From OM182 bacterium BACL3 MAG-120619-bin3 (GTDB lineage: Bacteria; Pseudomonadota; Gammaproteobacteria; Pseudomonadales; Pseudohongiellaceae): DNA of 40,803 bases. The stretch covers positions 1 to 40,803 of the forward strand of contig LICD01000004.1 of the NCBI GenBank assembly GCA_001438145.1, read 5' to 3'. Under the pieces are notes generated by a model that saw only the letters and a program-made list of their open reading frames with translations, made no database searches and had not been told where the DNA came from. Below, in pieces: positions 1 to 9,885 of this stretch (position 1 is its first letter; every line of letters begins with the position of its first letter). Both the position numbers and the translations under genes were made by a program.

Positions 1-270
1 TTTAATGAGCATGAGCTCGCGTTCGATATGCGCACTCTCAGAGAGATCGACAAGCTTTACCACGTCGATCAACTTATTGAGGTGTTTAGTAATCTGCTCG
101 ATTTTGCGCTCGTCGCCGCTTGTCATGACAGTCAGGCGCGACAGAGAATTATCTTCGGTTGGCGCCACCGTAAGCGAGTCGATGTTGTAGCTCCGCTGAG
201 AGAAAAGCCCGACAACGCGAGAGAGAGCTCCAGGCTCATTTTCCATTAATAGCGATATAATTCGGCGCAT
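1..270 (-). CDS. ilvH: Acetolactate synthase small (regulatory) subunit, N-terminal part, cut by window edge
   Basis: Regulatory subunit of acetohydroxyacid synthase. It binds the large subunit IlvI, activates it and confers valine feedback inhibition in the cytoplasmic first common step of Ile/Val/Leu synthesis. The frame starts at the ATG whose complement is 268-270 and stays open for exactly 90 codons to the window edge, so a little over half of the usual ~163-residue protein is visible. It opens [19 protein letters not shown], the standard start of the N-terminal ACT domain, and continues with the [12 protein letters not shown] segment typical of the family. The start lies one base after the ilvI stop codon (272-274), so the two genes are co-transcribed and probably translationally coupled. 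The downstream half lies outside the window. Confidence 0.95.
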   Translation of the reverse strand, partial: MRRIISLLMENEPGALSRVVGLFSQRSYNIDSLTVAPTEDNSLSRLTVMTSGDERKIEQITKHLNKLIDVVKLVDLSESAHIERELMLIK

Positions 271-271
271 C

Positions 272-1999
272 TTATGTTCTCTCCGTCTTGCTCAAAATCA
301 TGTCTTTCATCGCCCCACCCTTAATGGCCATGGGGTAGACGTGCTCTTCGGGGTCGACCATAACGTCAACGAAAACGAGCCTGTCTTTTAATGCAAAGGC
401 CTCTTCTAACTTGGAATCCAATTCGCTTAAATTTTCAACTCGAATACCGACATGCCCGTAGGCTTCGGCAAGCTTGACGAAATCGGGCAACGACTCTGCG
501 TAGGTGCTATGCGAATAGCGACCACCGTATTGCATGTCCTGCCATTGCCGCACCATGCCAAGCGATTGGTTGTTCAAACAAATGATCTTCACCGGCAGGT
601 TGTACTGCATACAGGTCGCGAATTCTTGCAGATTCATCTGGAAGCTACCCTCACCGGTGATACACACCGAGATAGCATCTGGAAACGCCAATTGCACGCC
701 CATCGCCGCTGGGAAACCGAAGCCCATAGTGCCGAGACCGCCAGAATTAATCCAACGTCGTGGCTTATCGAAGCCATAGTACTGAGCCGCAAACATTTGG
801 TGCTGACCCACGTCCGTAGAAATATACGCGTCTCCTTTAGTAATGCGATGGACAGCCTGCACGACTTGCTGCGGTTTGATGACACCGTTAGTGTGCGGAG
901 TCACGCCGAGAGAATCCTTCTCGCGCCACTTCGCGATTTGCTGCCACCACGTCTCAAGCGCTTCTGCATCGCACGCTTGCTGCGCCTGTTCTAGGCAGTC
1001 GATCATCTCTTCGAGAACAGCAGTCACCGAGCCGACGATCGGCACATCTGCCGCGACGGTTTTTGAAATAGACGCAGGGTCAATATCAACATGCAAAATA
1101 GTCGCATCGGGACAAAACTTACTAGTGTCGGAATTGGTCACACGGTCGTCAAACCGCACGCCAATGCCCAGCAACACGTCGCAATAGTGCATCGCCATAT
1201 TGGCTTCATAGGTCCCGTGCATACCCAACATGCCGAGGAACTGCGGGTCGGATGCAGGATAAGCACCGAGGCCCATAAGCGTGTTAGTGATTGGATAGCC
1301 GAGCTTTTGTGTAAGCTTGGTTAGCAGGGCCGCGCCCTCACCCTGAATGACACCGCCTCCGGCATAGATCATAGGTCGCTTTGCGCCTAACAGGGCATCG
1401 ACTGCTTTCTTAATCTGCCCACTGTGTCCTTTGCCAGGAACAGTATAGGAGCGCATTTTTATATCCTTCGGATATTCATAGGGATTTTTCACCTTGGGAT
1501 CAGTGACGTCTTTTGGAATATCGATAACCACAGGCCCCGGACGACCTGTTGTCGCAATATGAAAGGCCTTCTTCACAATCATAGGGATATCAGCGGGGTC
1601 TTCGACCATGAAGCTGTGTTTTACGATAGGCCGCGAGATGCCCACCATGTCGGTTTCTTGGAAACCGTCGGTGCCGATTAGACGGCTTTCGACCTGCCCC
1701 GACAGAATCACCATAGGAATCGAATCCATATAGGCTGTTGCGATGCCGGTTATGGCATTGGTTGCGCCCGGACCCGAGGTCACAAGTACAACGCCGGGCT
1801 TGCCCGTCGCCCGCGCATAGCCGTCAGCGGCATGCGTTGCCGCTTGCTCATGCCGAACCAGAATATGCTCGATTTTGTCTTGTCTAAAGATCGCGTCGTA
1901 AATATGGAGTACTGCGCCACCGGGGTAGCCAAAAATAAGGTCTACGCCCTCGTCATGTAACGCACGAGTGAGCATGTCGCCACCGGATAGTTGTTCCAC
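272..1999 (-). CDS. ilvI: Acetolactate synthase large (catalytic) subunit
   Basis: Catalytic, thiamine-diphosphate and FAD dependent subunit. It condenses two pyruvates to acetolactate, or pyruvate plus 2-oxobutyrate to acetohydroxybutyrate. The 575 residues match the family length. Visible are the N-terminal [14 protein letters not shown] segment, the catalytic glutamate Glu51 in [19 protein letters not shown], a central FAD-binding domain, and the C-terminal ThDP/Mg segment GEGSFQMN followed by the [19 protein letters not shown] stretch. The usual GDG of ThDP enzymes is GEG here, a change I recall from pseudomonad relatives and not a sign of inactivity. The start is a GTG at 1999 with an AAGAGG ribosome site eight bases upstream. 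It is the first gene of an ilvI-ilvH operon. Confidence 0.97.
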   Translation of the reverse strand: MEQLSGGDMLTRALHDEGVDLIFGYPGGAVLHIYDAIFRQDKIEHILVRHEQAATHAADGYARATGKPGVVLVTSGPGATNAITGIATAYMDSIPMVILSGQVESRLIGTDGFQETDMVGISRPIVKHSFMVEDPADIPMIVKKAFHIATTGRPGPVVIDIPKDVTDPKVKNPYEYPKDIKMRSYTVPGKGHSGQIKKAVDALLGAKRPMIYAGGGVIQGEGAALLTKLTQKLGYPITNTLMGLGAYPASDPQFLGMLGMHGTYEANMAMHYCDVLLGIGVRFDDRVTNSDTSKFCPDATILHVDIDPASISKTVAADVPIVGSVTAVLEEMIDCLEQAQQACDAEALETWWQQIAKWREKDSLGVTPHTNGVIKPQQVVQAVHRITKGDAYISTDVGQHQMFAAQYYGFDKPRRWINSGGLGTMGFGFPAAMGVQLAFPDAISVCITGEGSFQMNLQEFATCMQYNLPVKIICLNNQSLGMVRQWQDMQYGGRYSHSTYAESLPDFVKLAEAYGHVGIRVENLSELDSKLEEAFALKDRLVFVDVMVDPEEHVYPMAIKGGAMKDMILSKTERT

Positions 2000-2021
2000 T
2001 TGTTTCGCCTCTTAATTTGCG

Positions 2022-2035
2022 TCTGCATTATTGCA
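2022..2035 (-). repeat. Small perfect hairpin in ilvI leader
   Basis: CTGCATTATTGCAG is a perfect 5-bp stem with a four-base loop, lying 23-36 bases upstream of the ilvI GTG and between the candidate promoter and the ribosome site. No leader peptide rich in Leu, Ile or Val is visible, so classical attenuation is not supported. Function unknown. Confidence 0.4.
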
Positions 2036-2052
2036 GTCATTGGGTTAACGCT

Positions 2053-2081
2053 AGAATAGTTTGAGCTGATCACCTACCCAA
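2053..2081 (-). promoter_or_regulatory. Candidate sigma-70 promoter for ilvI-ilvH
   Basis: Read on the minus strand, TTGGGT (2081-2076) and TATTCT (2058-2053) are separated by exactly 17 bases. The -35 matches 3 of 6 and the -10 matches 4 of 6 consensus positions. Position suits an ilvI transcript with a leader of about 45 bases. It is a weak match, so this is a candidate only. Confidence 0.4.
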
Positions 2082-2249
2082 TCCCGCGGCAGCAGCGCCA
2101 CGTTGCACATTCGCTTGAAGGACAATCGGCTAGAGGACATGCGAGCGCAGTGAATCCTCGCATAGCGAATAAGCCGAATTTATTAGGTTTAGGCGCGAGT
2201 GCTCGAATACTCGCTATTTAGTCGGCCTCATACGCGATAACGTGATAGA

Positions 2250-2283
2250 GACCTTAGGTGGCTATTTTTAACACCTAGGGGTC
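2250..2283. repeat. Inverted repeat downstream of clpB
   Basis: GACCTTAGGTG (2250-2260) and CACCTAGGGGTC (2272-2283) pair over about 11 bp with one bulged base and one G-T pair, around an 11-base AT-rich loop. Neither strand has a T-run directly after the stem, so it is not a standard intrinsic terminator. It may end or stabilise the clpB transcript or lie in a longer ilvI leader. Confidence 0.5.
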
Positions 2284-2323
2284 GATCTGCAGCTTAGCCG
2301 GGTGCGGCAAGCAAATCGAGTCG

Positions 2324-2351
2324 ATGGAAGCAGGGTTTCGCCTGTTTCCAT
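2324..2351. repeat. Strong 11-bp hairpin downstream of clpB
   Basis: ATGGAAGCAGG (2324-2334) pairs with CCTGTTTCCAT (2341-2351), with a single G-T wobble and the six-base loop GTTTCG. It sits about 115 bases after the clpB stop. There is no following T-run. It could be a 3'-end stabiliser, a REP-like element or part of an unannotated small RNA. Confidence 0.55.
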
Positions 2352-2466
2352 GACGTAATAGGAGAAGTCTGACATCTCGCCTAGGAAAGTCAAGTGACTG
2401 AAAGGGATTTAGGCACCAAGAAGGCAGAAAATGCTGCGCATTGGCTTCTAACAAATCTTCGAGACC

Positions 2467-5085
2467 TCAATGCACCGCCGAGGCCTCGAAACTGAGGCCA
2501 CCGGCCGGATTAGCATCCACAAGGATCACGCTACCCGGCGCGAAAGAGCCCTTAAGCACCTCCTGTGCCAGCGGATTCTCGATGTGGCTCTGAATAGCGC
2601 GCTTCAGCGGTCGCGCGCCGTAGACAGGGTCATAGCCCACCTCTGCCAGTTTATCGAGTGCCGCACTCGATACCTCTAAAACCAAGTCTCGCTCGCGTAA
2701 CCGATCATTAAGCAGTTCAATCTGTATCTCAGCAATTGCACGAATCTGACCAGACTGAAGCGGCTGAAACACGACGGTTTCGTCTATGCGATTCACAAAT
2801 TCTGGCGAAAAGTGTTTGACGACATCCTGTAGTACCGTTTCCTTCATCGCCGAGTAAGCCTCCTCTTCACCGGTCGCCCCCGTAATCGCCCCTTTTAGCA
2901 TCGCTTCTTGAATGTGGTCTGAGCCGAGGTTCGAGGTCATTACGATCACTGTATTGCGAAAATCAACTGTACGACCATGCCCATCGGTTAGCCGGCCATC
3001 GTCCATGACCTGCAAGAGAATATTGAACACATCGGGATGCGCTTTCTCGATCTCATCCAGTAGCAGAACAGAATAAGGTCTGCGCCTCACCGCTTCGGTT
3101 AGATAGCCGCCCTCCTCATAGCCAACATAGCCAGGAGGGGCACCGATCAACCGCGCAACTGAATGGCGCTCCATGAATTCCGACATATCGATCCGCACCA
3201 TGGCGTCTTCGGTATCGAACAAAAACTCTGCTAAGGCCTTACACAATTCAGTCTTTCCGACCCCAGTCGGGCCAAGAAATAGAAACGACCCATTCGGCCG
3301 ATTCGGATCCGAAAGGCCCGAACGAGAGCGACGCACGGCATTAGACACAGCGGAAACCGCCTCGTTCTGGCCAATAACTCGCTCGTGCAAACTGCCCTCC
3401 ATCTGCAAAAGTTTTTCGCGATCGCCTTCAAGCATTTTGCTCACCGGAATTCCCGTTGCCCGGGCAACCACTTCGGCGATCTCTTCATCTGTTACGCGAC
3501 TGCGCAGCAGTTGCTTTTCCTGCGCCTCAACGGTGGTGGCAGACTCGAGTTTCGCTTCGAGCTCGGGGATAATGCCGTATTGAATTTCGGACATGCGCCC
3601 CAGATCGCCTGCGCGCCGAGCATGCTCCATATCGCTCCGCGCCTGCTCTAGCGAGCTTTTAATGGTTTGCACACCCTGCACTGAGGCTTTCTCAGCTTTC
3701 CAAATTTCTTCGAGGTCGGAGAATTCTCGCTCTAATTCCTCAATCGATTCGGCGAGCTTTTCTTTGCGTTTTTGCGTGGCAGGATCCTCGTCTTTCTTGA
3801 GTGCCTCTCGTTCTATTTTTAGCTGAATGAGACGCCGCTCAAGTCTGTCCATTTCCTCCGGCTTAGAGTCAATTTCCATCCGAATAAGGCTCGCCGCTTC
3901 ATCAATTAAATCGATCGCTTTGTCGGGCAACTGCCTGTCTGTAATGTAACGTTGTGACAGCTTAGTCGCCGCGATAATCGCGCCATCGGAAATCGCAACG
4001 CCGTGGTGAACCTCGTAACGCTCTTTAAGCCCTCGCAGTATTGCGATCGTATCTTCCTCGGAGGGCTCATCGACCAATACCTTCTGAAAGCGGCGCTCCA
4101 ACGCTGCGTCTTTCTCGATATACTGACGATATTCATCGAGCGTTGTAGCACCAACACAGTGCAGTTCGCCTCTCGCGAGCGCTGGCTTCAGCATGTTACC
4201 CGCATCCATTGCACCCTCGGCCTTGCCTGCCCCAACCATCGTATGTAGCTCATCGATAAATAGAATGACGTTGCCCTCAAGCTTCGCGATCTCGGCAAGT
4301 ACCGACTTGAGCCTCTCCTCAAATTCACCCCGAAATTTCGCACCCGCGATAAGTGCGCCCATGTCTAAGGAGAGAATTTTTTTCTCTTTTAGGCCTTCGG
4401 GAACCTCGCCATTAATAATGCGCTGTGCCAGCCCTTCGATGATTGCCGTTTTGCCAACACCGGGCTCACCAATGAGCACAGGATTGTTTTTCGTGCGGCG
4501 TTGCAACACCTGAATTGTTCGCCTAATTTCGGCATCGCGCCCGATCACAGGATCCAGTTTGCCCTCGGCGGCGCGCGCAGTGAGGTCGACACAGAATTTC
4601 GACAGCGCCTGCCAGCTATCCTCGGCATTAGCACCATCGACATTCGCACCACCGCGCAAGTTTTGTGCGGCAGTTTCTAATGCCTGCGCTGACACCCCAA
4701 AACTATTGAGCAGTTTGCCAAGCGCACCACTCTCGTGCATTGCTGCTAGCAATACCAACTCGCTAGAGACAAAACTATCGCCCTTAGTTTGAGCAAGTTT
4801 GTCGGCCTGATTTAACAACTTAGACATTTCTGGAGAAATGCCTACCTCGCCGCCGTTGTCTGCTACGCGCGGCAAATCATCGATGAGTGTTGCCAGGCCT
4901 TGCTCTAGTTGACTCAGATTAAACCCTGTCTGCGATAGCAATGGACGCACTGAACCGTCTCGCTGTTGCACGAGGGCATGCATCAAATGCGCAGGGGCAA
5001 TCATGTTGTTCTCTTTACCAAGCGCTAAAGACTGCGCGTCGGCAAGTGCCGACTGCAATTTGCTTGTGAGTTTGTCCATTCGCAT
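2467..5085 (-). CDS. clpB: ATP-dependent disaggregase ClpB
   Basis: Hsp100 hexameric ATPase that threads aggregated proteins through its pore and hands them to DnaK/DnaJ/GrpE; cytoplasmic and heat inducible. At 872 residues it is close to the usual ~857. In order: N-terminal Clp_N repeats (about residues 1-145), first AAA+ module with Walker A GEPGVGKT at 206-213 and FIDELHT, the long charged coiled-coil middle domain (about 400-530), second AAA+ module with GPTGVGKTE and [10 protein letters not shown], and a C-terminal D2-small domain. The start MRMDKLT matches the family, and an AGAGGG ribosome site lies seven bases before this ATG. It follows pgeF on the same strand after about 130 bases and has its own heat-shock-like promoter. 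Confidence 0.98.
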   Translation of the reverse strand: MRMDKLTSKLQSALADAQSLALGKENNMIAPAHLMHALVQQRDGSVRPLLSQTGFNLSQLEQGLATLIDDLPRVADNGGEVGISPEMSKLLNQADKLAQTKGDSFVSSELVLLAAMHESGALGKLLNSFGVSAQALETAAQNLRGGANVDGANAEDSWQALSKFCVDLTARAAEGKLDPVIGRDAEIRRTIQVLQRRTKNNPVLIGEPGVGKTAIIEGLAQRIINGEVPEGLKEKKILSLDMGALIAGAKFRGEFEERLKSVLAEIAKLEGNVILFIDELHTMVGAGKAEGAMDAGNMLKPALARGELHCVGATTLDEYRQYIEKDAALERRFQKVLVDEPSEEDTIAILRGLKERYEVHHGVAISDGAIIAATKLSQRYITDRQLPDKAIDLIDEAASLIRMEIDSKPEEMDRLERRLIQLKIEREALKKDEDPATQKRKEKLAESIEELEREFSDLEEIWKAEKASVQGVQTIKSSLEQARSDMEHARRAGDLGRMSEIQYGIIPELEAKLESATTVEAQEKQLLRSRVTDEEIAEVVARATGIPVSKMLEGDREKLLQMEGSLHERVIGQNEAVSAVSNAVRRSRSGLSDPNRPNGSFLFLGPTGVGKTELCKALAEFLFDTEDAMVRIDMSEFMERHSVARLIGAPPGYVGYEEGGYLTEAVRRRPYSVLLLDEIEKAHPDVFNILLQVMDDGRLTDGHGRTVDFRNTVIVMTSNLGSDHIQEAMLKGAITGATGEEEAYSAMKETVLQDVVKHFSPEFVNRIDETVVFQPLQSGQIRAIAEIQIELLNDRLRERDLVLEVSSAALDKLAEVGYDPVYGARPLKRAIQSHIENPLAQEVLKGSFAPGSVILVDANPAGGLSFEASAVH

Positions 5086-5149
5086 ACCCGTGCCCTCTGC
5101 ATTGAGTTGTGCGGTGTATCAACCGCCAAATTATTTAGCTTGTAGTCTC

Positions 5150-5178
5150 TAAATTGGGGCACTGCTAGAAAAACAAAG
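5150..5178 (-). promoter_or_regulatory. Candidate sigma-32 (heat-shock) promoter for clpB
   Basis: On the minus strand CTTTGT (5178-5173) and CCCCAATTTA (5159-5150) are 13 bases apart, the spacing of RpoH promoters (CTTGAA ... CCCCATNT). The -10 part is a good match; the -35 part is poor. The predicted leader is about 57 bases. A run of eight Gs (5178-5185 on the plus strand) abuts the -35 box. Assignment rests on the known heat control of clpB plus this match. Confidence 0.45.
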
Positions 5179-5213
5179 GGGGGGGATACTCTAAATAGGG
5201 GAGGCAGAAGACC

Positions 5214-6077
5214 TTACTTGATAAATATCAAGCTTAAGAGCCTGCCGGATTCGGCTTCTCGCCTGAAAGAATAAAAACGCTCGGGCTCGCAAAAAGTGCA
5301 TAGCCCTGCCCCAGAGATTGCCCGAATACCGAGGGTTTTGAGCCTTATCACGGCTAATGCATAGATATCTGCCATAAATTTCCCTGCATTCTTACTCGGC
5401 GTGAAAGCAGCGTGAATCGCTGTTAAGCTTTCCGCCGACTCGCTTGCCGCAGAGAATTGGTTCCGAACCTCAGCACCAACCTCAAAGTGGCAAGGGCCTA
5501 TTGCAGGACCGAACCATACCTGAATAGCCGATGCCTCCCCGCCCATAGCTCGAACCGTCGCCTCAAGCACGCCTTCGGCTAGTCCACGCCATCCTGCATG
5601 GGCAAGCGCTACTTGAGACGTTGTGGGATTATAGAAAAACACGGGGAGGCAATCTGCGGTCAAAATGCAGCACACCTGCCGCGGAATGCGGGTAACGACT
5701 GCATCCGCTTCGGGGCACTCACCCACAGACACCTGCGGGATTCTGTCAATTTCGTGAACAGCCGTTCCATGAACTTGATTTAACCAGTGCCACGAAAGCC
5801 CATGCTCAGCAGTACCCCTGCGACGCTGCAGGTCAACGCTTTGTGCTTCTTTCTGAATCTGAGACAGAGTCTTAGGCGCCGATTTCAAATTATTCAAGAC
5901 TTGATTGGCAATAAGCGTGCGATGCTGCGCAACTCGCTCGACATTATCGCCAACATGATCAGCAAAATTAAAACCAGTAAAGCCGCTCTTTCCGGCCGAC
6001 ACGCCGCGAAGCGTGACACCAGCAAACACTTGGCCATCGTCATTCCACGGCGATTCAATCAATTCAACGGTGGGCAT
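5214..6077 (-). CDS. pgeF: Peptidoglycan editing factor PgeF (YfiH/laccase-domain family)
   Basis: Member of the multicopper-polyphenol-oxidase-like YfiH family, whose E. coli member removes wrongly incorporated L-Ser from peptidoglycan precursors. Family motifs visible are NQVHG, ADAVVT, LTADCLPV, ALAHAGWRGLAEG, FGPAIGPCHFEVG and a C-terminal CTFCEPERFYSFRRE. The longest frame begins at a GTG (6086), but the AGGAG ribosome site (6090-6086) overlaps that GTG and stands eight bases before the ATG at 6077, which I take as the start (287 residues). This exceeds the usual ~243 residues, because of an extra charged segment of roughly 30-40 residues before the NQVHG motif. It lies between rluD and clpB, an arrangement also found in E. 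coli. Confidence 0.92.
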   Translation of the reverse strand: MPTVELIESPWNDDGQVFAGVTLRGVSAGKSGFTGFNFADHVGDNVERVAQHRTLIANQVLNNLKSAPKTLSQIQKEAQSVDLQRRRGTAEHGLSWHWLNQVHGTAVHEIDRIPQVSVGECPEADAVVTRIPRQVCCILTADCLPVFFYNPTTSQVALAHAGWRGLAEGVLEATVRAMGGEASAIQVWFGPAIGPCHFEVGAEVRNQFSAASESAESLTAIHAAFTPSKNAGKFMADIYALAVIRLKTLGIRAISGAGLCTFCEPERFYSFRREAESGRLLSLIFIK

Positions 6078-6085
6078 CGCCGGCA

Positions 6086-6090
6086 CTCCT
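6086..6090 (-). promoter_or_regulatory. Ribosome binding site that fixes the pgeF start
   Basis: AGGAG on the minus strand, eight bases before ATG 6077 and overlapping the alternative GTG at 6086. This excludes the longer frame. Confidence 0.7.
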
Positions 6091-6134
6091 GGTACACAAA
6101 TTAGGCTCAGCTATTTTCCGCAGCACTGCCGCGT

Positions 6135-7088
6135 TCAGACAGCGCGGACATCGTCATCAAGAACGGTCAATAAATCCTTAAAATCCTGTGGCAACTGCGC
6201 CTCCCAAACCATCGTCTCGCCCGTTGCTGGGTGCTGCAAGGTGAGCCTGCGGGCATGCAGGGCTTGGCGCTTAAAGCTGCGCAGACACGCAGCTAACACT
6301 GGCGAGCATCCGGCCGGCATCTGTAACCTGCCAGAATAAAGAGGATCGCCAACCAGCGGTATATTGATATGCGACAGGTGCGCACGAATCTGATGCGTCC
6401 TCCCCGTCTCGAGTTGAACGTGAATATGCGTGTGAGAACGATAGCGATTGAGAACTCGGTAGTGAGTCACCGCTTCCTGCCCGTCTTCGACAACGGCGCG
6501 TCGCTTTCGATTAACAGGGTGCCGTCCCAGAGGTGCATCAACTTTGCCGCCTCCGGTTAATACACCTTGTGCGACCGCTTCGTATTCACGCTTGACCTCT
6601 CTCAGCCGCAGCTGTTCGACGAGTTGCACATGAGACTCTAGTGTCTTGGCTACCATCAGTAACCCGGTCGTGTCCTTGTCGAGACGGTGGACTATCCCCG
6701 CCCGCGGCACCTCCTTAAGCGAGGGGCAGTGACTCAGCAAGCCATTTAACAACGTCCCATCCCGGTGACCTGCCGCGGGGTGAACCACCACATCGGTTGC
6801 CTTATTTAAAATAATGAGATGTTCATCTTCAAACACTATATCGATGGGCATAGCCTGCGCTTCCCATTCGCGCTCGGCTTGCAGCACTACATCGACACTT
6901 AGTTCGTCGCCAAGGTAGACCGTGTCTCGAGGTCGCGCGGCGCTCGAATTCACCTTGAGCTGCCCCTCTTTTATCCATGTCTGGAGGCGAGCACGCGAAT
7001 AATCAGGAAACAATTGCGCTGCGACGAGGTCTAAGCGTTGATTCGCGAACGTTTCGGGCACTTGTGCACTAAGTACAATATGAGTCAT
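6135..7088 (-). CDS. rluD: 23S rRNA pseudouridine synthase RluD
   Basis: Converts U1911, U1915 and U1917 in helix 69 of 23S rRNA to pseudouridine (E. coli numbering), a late step in large-subunit maturation. The 317 residues include an N-terminal S4 RNA-binding domain (about 17-65), the conserved start of the catalytic domain ILNKATDVVVHPAAG, and the catalytic motif GIVHRLDKDTTGLLMVAK with the nucleophile at Asp137. The ETGRTHQIRAHL motif follows. Start ATG at 7088; the ribosome site is weak. It heads rluD-pgeF-clpB and diverges from bamD across 137 bases, the same arrangement as in E. coli. Confidence 0.96.
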   Translation of the reverse strand: MTHIVLSAQVPETFANQRLDLVAAQLFPDYSRARLQTWIKEGQLKVNSSAARPRDTVYLGDELSVDVVLQAEREWEAQAMPIDIVFEDEHLIILNKATDVVVHPAAGHRDGTLLNGLLSHCPSLKEVPRAGIVHRLDKDTTGLLMVAKTLESHVQLVEQLRLREVKREYEAVAQGVLTGGGKVDAPLGRHPVNRKRRAVVEDGQEAVTHYRVLNRYRSHTHIHVQLETGRTHQIRAHLSHINIPLVGDPLYSGRLQMPAGCSPVLAACLRSFKRQALHARRLTLQHPATGETMVWEAQLPQDFKDLLTVLDDDVRAV

Positions 7089-7225
7089 GGCTTTCAGCTT
7101 TTACAACGATTGAGGGTTTAAGCCGTGCATAATACTCGATATTCGCAGTCTACACAGGCCAAACCTCGCCGCGCTCCGTGAGCTGTGGTTAAATAGCGCG
7201 CATTATCAAAGATAGAGCTTAACTC

Positions 7226-8209
7226 ATGAAATTACGCACCATAGCCCTCTTGCTCGTCCTGAGCTCATTTCTCTCAGGTTGCGGCCTGTTTGGAGGAGAT
7301 GAGGAAAGAGATGAATTCGCTGGTTTAACCAACGAAGAGCAGTTCTATCGCCGTGCGTTAGATCAGCTTAATGGGCAAAATTTTACAGGGGCGATCGCAA
7401 CGTATCAGGGGCTCGAGTCGCGCTTTCCGTTCGGGCGCTTTGCTGAGCAATCGCAGATAGAAATTGTCTACGCTTATTACCGCAACAGTGATGTGGAGGC
7501 CGCGCGCGCCGCTGCCGACCGTTTCATTCGCTTACATCCAGACAGTGACAATATCGACTACGCCTATTACATGAAAGGCTTAGCGTCTTTTAGTGAGAAT
7601 TCAGGCTTTCTAAACCGCTTTCTCCCCGTAGATCAGACCAAACGCGACCCCGGTAGAGCGCGCGAGTCGTTTTCAGACTTTGCTCAGTTAATCGCGCTCT
7701 ATCCTGATAGTCCTTACGCTGCGGATGCACGTTCGCGCATGGTCTATTTACGCAATAACTTGGCTGCCTATGAAATTCATGTGTCCAATTACTACCTCGA
7801 GCGCAGGGCTTATATTGCCGCACTCCGACGGGCTCAGTATGTGGTCGAAAATTTCCAAGAGTCGCCCGCAGTGGCAGATGGCGTAGCTATAATGGCAGAA
7901 TGTTATCTGCGTCTGGGCCTGAACGATCTGGCCGACACCTCACTCGCGCTTCTGCGCAGCAATTACCCAGAACATGCCTCTTTAACAGAAGCGGGAGATT
8001 TCAATGTCCGTACGGAAATCACGAATCCCTCGCTTCTCTACACAGTGAGTTTCGGCTTGATAGGCGACAATCGAATCGAGCCACCATTGGCGCCAACCCG
8101 CCGCCCTTACTCCTCGGGCAGCCAGCAAATCATCGACGAACAGGGTCAGATTCCTAGCGAATCGGGAAAGCGCTCATGGCTGAGCATACTTACGCTTGGC
8201 GTACTTTAA
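7226..8209 (+). CDS. bamD: Outer membrane protein assembly factor BamD (lipoprotein)
   Basis: Essential outer-membrane lipoprotein of the BAM complex, anchored facing the periplasm, which helps insert beta-barrel proteins with BamA. The signal peptide ends in the lipobox LSGC with lipidated Cys19. The rest is tetratricopeptide-like helical repeats (for example residues 38-235: [40 protein letters not shown]). The product is 327 residues, against 245 in E. coli. The extra ~80-residue C-terminal tail is rich in Pro, Ser and Gln and resembles the longer BamD of pseudomonads. It is divergent from rluD and converges on nadE with 11 bases between stops, leaving no room for a terminator. Confidence 0.95.
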   Translation: MKLRTIALLLVLSSFLSGCGLFGGDEERDEFAGLTNEEQFYRRALDQLNGQNFTGAIATYQGLESRFPFGRFAEQSQIEIVYAYYRNSDVEAARAAADRFIRLHPDSDNIDYAYYMKGLASFSENSGFLNRFLPVDQTKRDPGRARESFSDFAQLIALYPDSPYAADARSRMVYLRNNLAAYEIHVSNYYLERRAYIAALRRAQYVVENFQESPAVADGVAIMAECYLRLGLNDLADTSLALLRSNYPEHASLTEAGDFNVRTEITNPSLLYTVSFGLIGDNRIEPPLAPTRRPYSSGSQQIIDEQGQIPSESGKRSWLSILTLGVL

Positions 8210-8220
8210 TTCTTGGGTAG

Positions 8221-9885
8221 TTAGCCGCCAATGGGCCAACCATTAGTGATCGGGTAGCGCCGGTCACGCCCAAAGCCGCGTCGCGTTAAACGAACGCCCG
8301 TAGGACTCTGCCGGCGTTTGTATTCATTCACGTCGACCAACCTTAGCACTCGCCTGACCAATTGCTCGTCGAAGCCTTCGGCAACAATTGCTGACGCACT
8401 AGCATCCTCTTCGATATAGAGCTCGAGTATCCTGTCGAGTATGTCATAGGGAGGCAGATTATCTTGATCCACTTGCCCAGGTGCGAGTTCAGCTGACGGC
8501 GGTCTGTCGATTACTCTCTGAGGAATTGCCTCAAACGTGCCACTATCACCAGTCCCTCCCAGCTCATTCCGATACTTTGATAGCTCATATACCAGAGTTT
8601 TAGACACATCCTTGAGCACATCGAAGCCGCCAGCCATGTCGCCATAGAGCGTAGAATAGCCAACAGCAATCTCACTCTTGTTGCCTGTCGTGAGTACCAG
8701 ATAGCCTTTCTTATTAGAAATGGCCATCAATAGCACTCCGCGACATCGAGCCTGAAGATTTTGCTCTGTCACGTCTTCAGCTAAGCCTTCGAATTCTGAG
8801 GCAAGCGCCCCCACAAACTGATCGTAAATCGACTTGATAGAAATCGATCGGTAGGCCACGCCGAGTGTCGCCGCCTGCTCGGCGGCAGCATCGCGACTCA
8901 GTTGAGAGGTATATTCGAACGGCATCATTACGGCGTGAACAGCATGCGCACCAAGTGCGTCGACGGCAATCGCCAAAGTTAATGCAGAATCGATTCCACC
9001 TGACAGCCCGAGCACAACGCCTTTGAATCCATTTTTTGTCACATAGTCACGCACGCCGATAGTGAGCGCCTTGTAGACCTGAGCGAGATCACTTGGTTGA
9101 GTCGCGCATGACCCACAGGCTGGTTCATAGCGACCTGAACTCGACAGCTTAAAGACAGCCGGATAGAGGCCCGCTTCGAACTGCGGCGCTTGCACCACCG
9201 CGTTGCCGACGCTGTCAACTGCAAGGGAGCCTCCATCAAAAACCAACTCGTCCTGCCCGCCAACCAAATTAACGTAGGCGATTGGAGCGCCGATAGCTTG
9301 CGCCCTTCGTTTAAGTAGCTGGCGGCGCTCGCATGCTTTGCCACGATGAAAAGGCGATGCGTTGATATTCAACAACAAGTCGAGTGACTGGTGCTCAAAT
9401 TGTTGAGTGGGCATCTCCTCCCAGAGATCTTCGCAAATTGTGAATCCAAGCCGAAGGCCATGGATTTCTAAAACACAGGGCTGATTTCCCGCTTGAAAAT
9501 ACCTCCTCTCATCGAAAACTTGATAGTTAGGCAGGCACTGTTTTCGATAAGTCGCAAGAAGTTTGCCCTGATCGACAATGGCGAGAGAATTATACAATTT
9601 GCCTTCGTAGCTTTCGGGGTAACCAAAAACAAGCGTTGTCGGTAGCTTTGCTGCAAGAATTCGATCCATCGCTACTTTCATCCGAGGCGCAAGACTGGGT
9701 CTTAGCAACAGATCTTCGGGTGGATAGCTTGTAAGCGTGAGTTCGGGGAAGATCACAAATTGAGCATTAGACTCGGCGATCGCTCTCCGTGCTGAATCGA
9801 TCAGCAGCGTGGTGTTATCGTCTATTGCACCCACAACGAAATTAAGCTGCGCCATGACTACGGTAAAAGGACGTGTGGTCGACAT
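8221..9885 (-). CDS. nadE: Glutamine-dependent NAD+ synthetase
   Basis: Last step of NAD synthesis: amidates deamido-NAD with ammonia released from glutamine. Two domains are visible. The N-terminal nitrilase-type glutaminase has the triad Glu48 (FPELTL), Lys115 (YRKQCLPN) and Cys151 (FTICEDLW). The C-terminal synthetase has the P-loop SGGIDS at 295-300 and the TTGNKSE motif. The longest frame starts at a TTG (9915) without a ribosome site; I prefer ATG 9885, preceded by CAGAGA, giving 554 residues. An internal Met (MAQLNF) matches where shorter family members begin but has no ribosome site. The gene stands alone on the minus strand, convergent with bamD. Confidence 0.96.
   Translation of the reverse strand: MSTTRPFTVVMAQLNFVVGAIDDNTTLLIDSARRAIAESNAQFVIFPELTLTSYPPEDLLLRPSLAPRMKVAMDRILAAKLPTTLVFGYPESYEGKLYNSLAIVDQGKLLATYRKQCLPNYQVFDERRYFQAGNQPCVLEIHGLRLGFTICEDLWEEMPTQQFEHQSLDLLLNINASPFHRGKACERRQLLKRRAQAIGAPIAYVNLVGGQDELVFDGGSLAVDSVGNAVVQAPQFEAGLYPAVFKLSSSGRYEPACGSCATQPSDLAQVYKALTIGVRDYVTKNGFKGVVLGLSGGIDSALTLAIAVDALGAHAVHAVMMPFEYTSQLSRDAAAEQAATLGVAYRSISIKSIYDQFVGALASEFEGLAEDVTEQNLQARCRGVLLMAISNKKGYLVLTTGNKSEIAVGYSTLYGDMAGGFDVLKDVSKTLVYELSKYRNELGGTGDSGTFEAIPQRVIDRPPSAELAPGQVDQDNLPPYDILDRILELYIEEDASASAIVAEGFDEQLVRRVLRLVDVNEYKRRQSPTGVRLTRRGFGRDRRYPITNGWPIGG

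Larger units (their letters stand above)
2000..2466. other. Gene-free region between clpB and ilvI
   Basis: This 467-base stretch separates the clpB stop from the ilvI start, both on the minus strand. It holds the candidate ilvI promoter, the small leader hairpin and two larger inverted repeats, listed separately. The longest sensible minus-strand frame inside (2375 to 2268, 35 codons from ATG) resembles nothing I know and is not called. No tRNA or transposase remnant is seen. Confidence 0.7.

Noticed and set aside
1730-1850. Possible inactivating change in IlvI because GDG is GEG in the ThDP motif
   Set aside because: From memory the same GEG occurs in active pseudomonad-type enzymes, and all other catalytic residues, including Glu51, are present.
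2268-2375. 35-codon minus-strand frame from ATG 2375 between clpB and ilvI, tested as an ilv leader peptide
   Set aside because: It has no run of Leu, Ile or Val codons, and the overlying hairpins lack a terminator T-run, so attenuation of ilvI is not supported.
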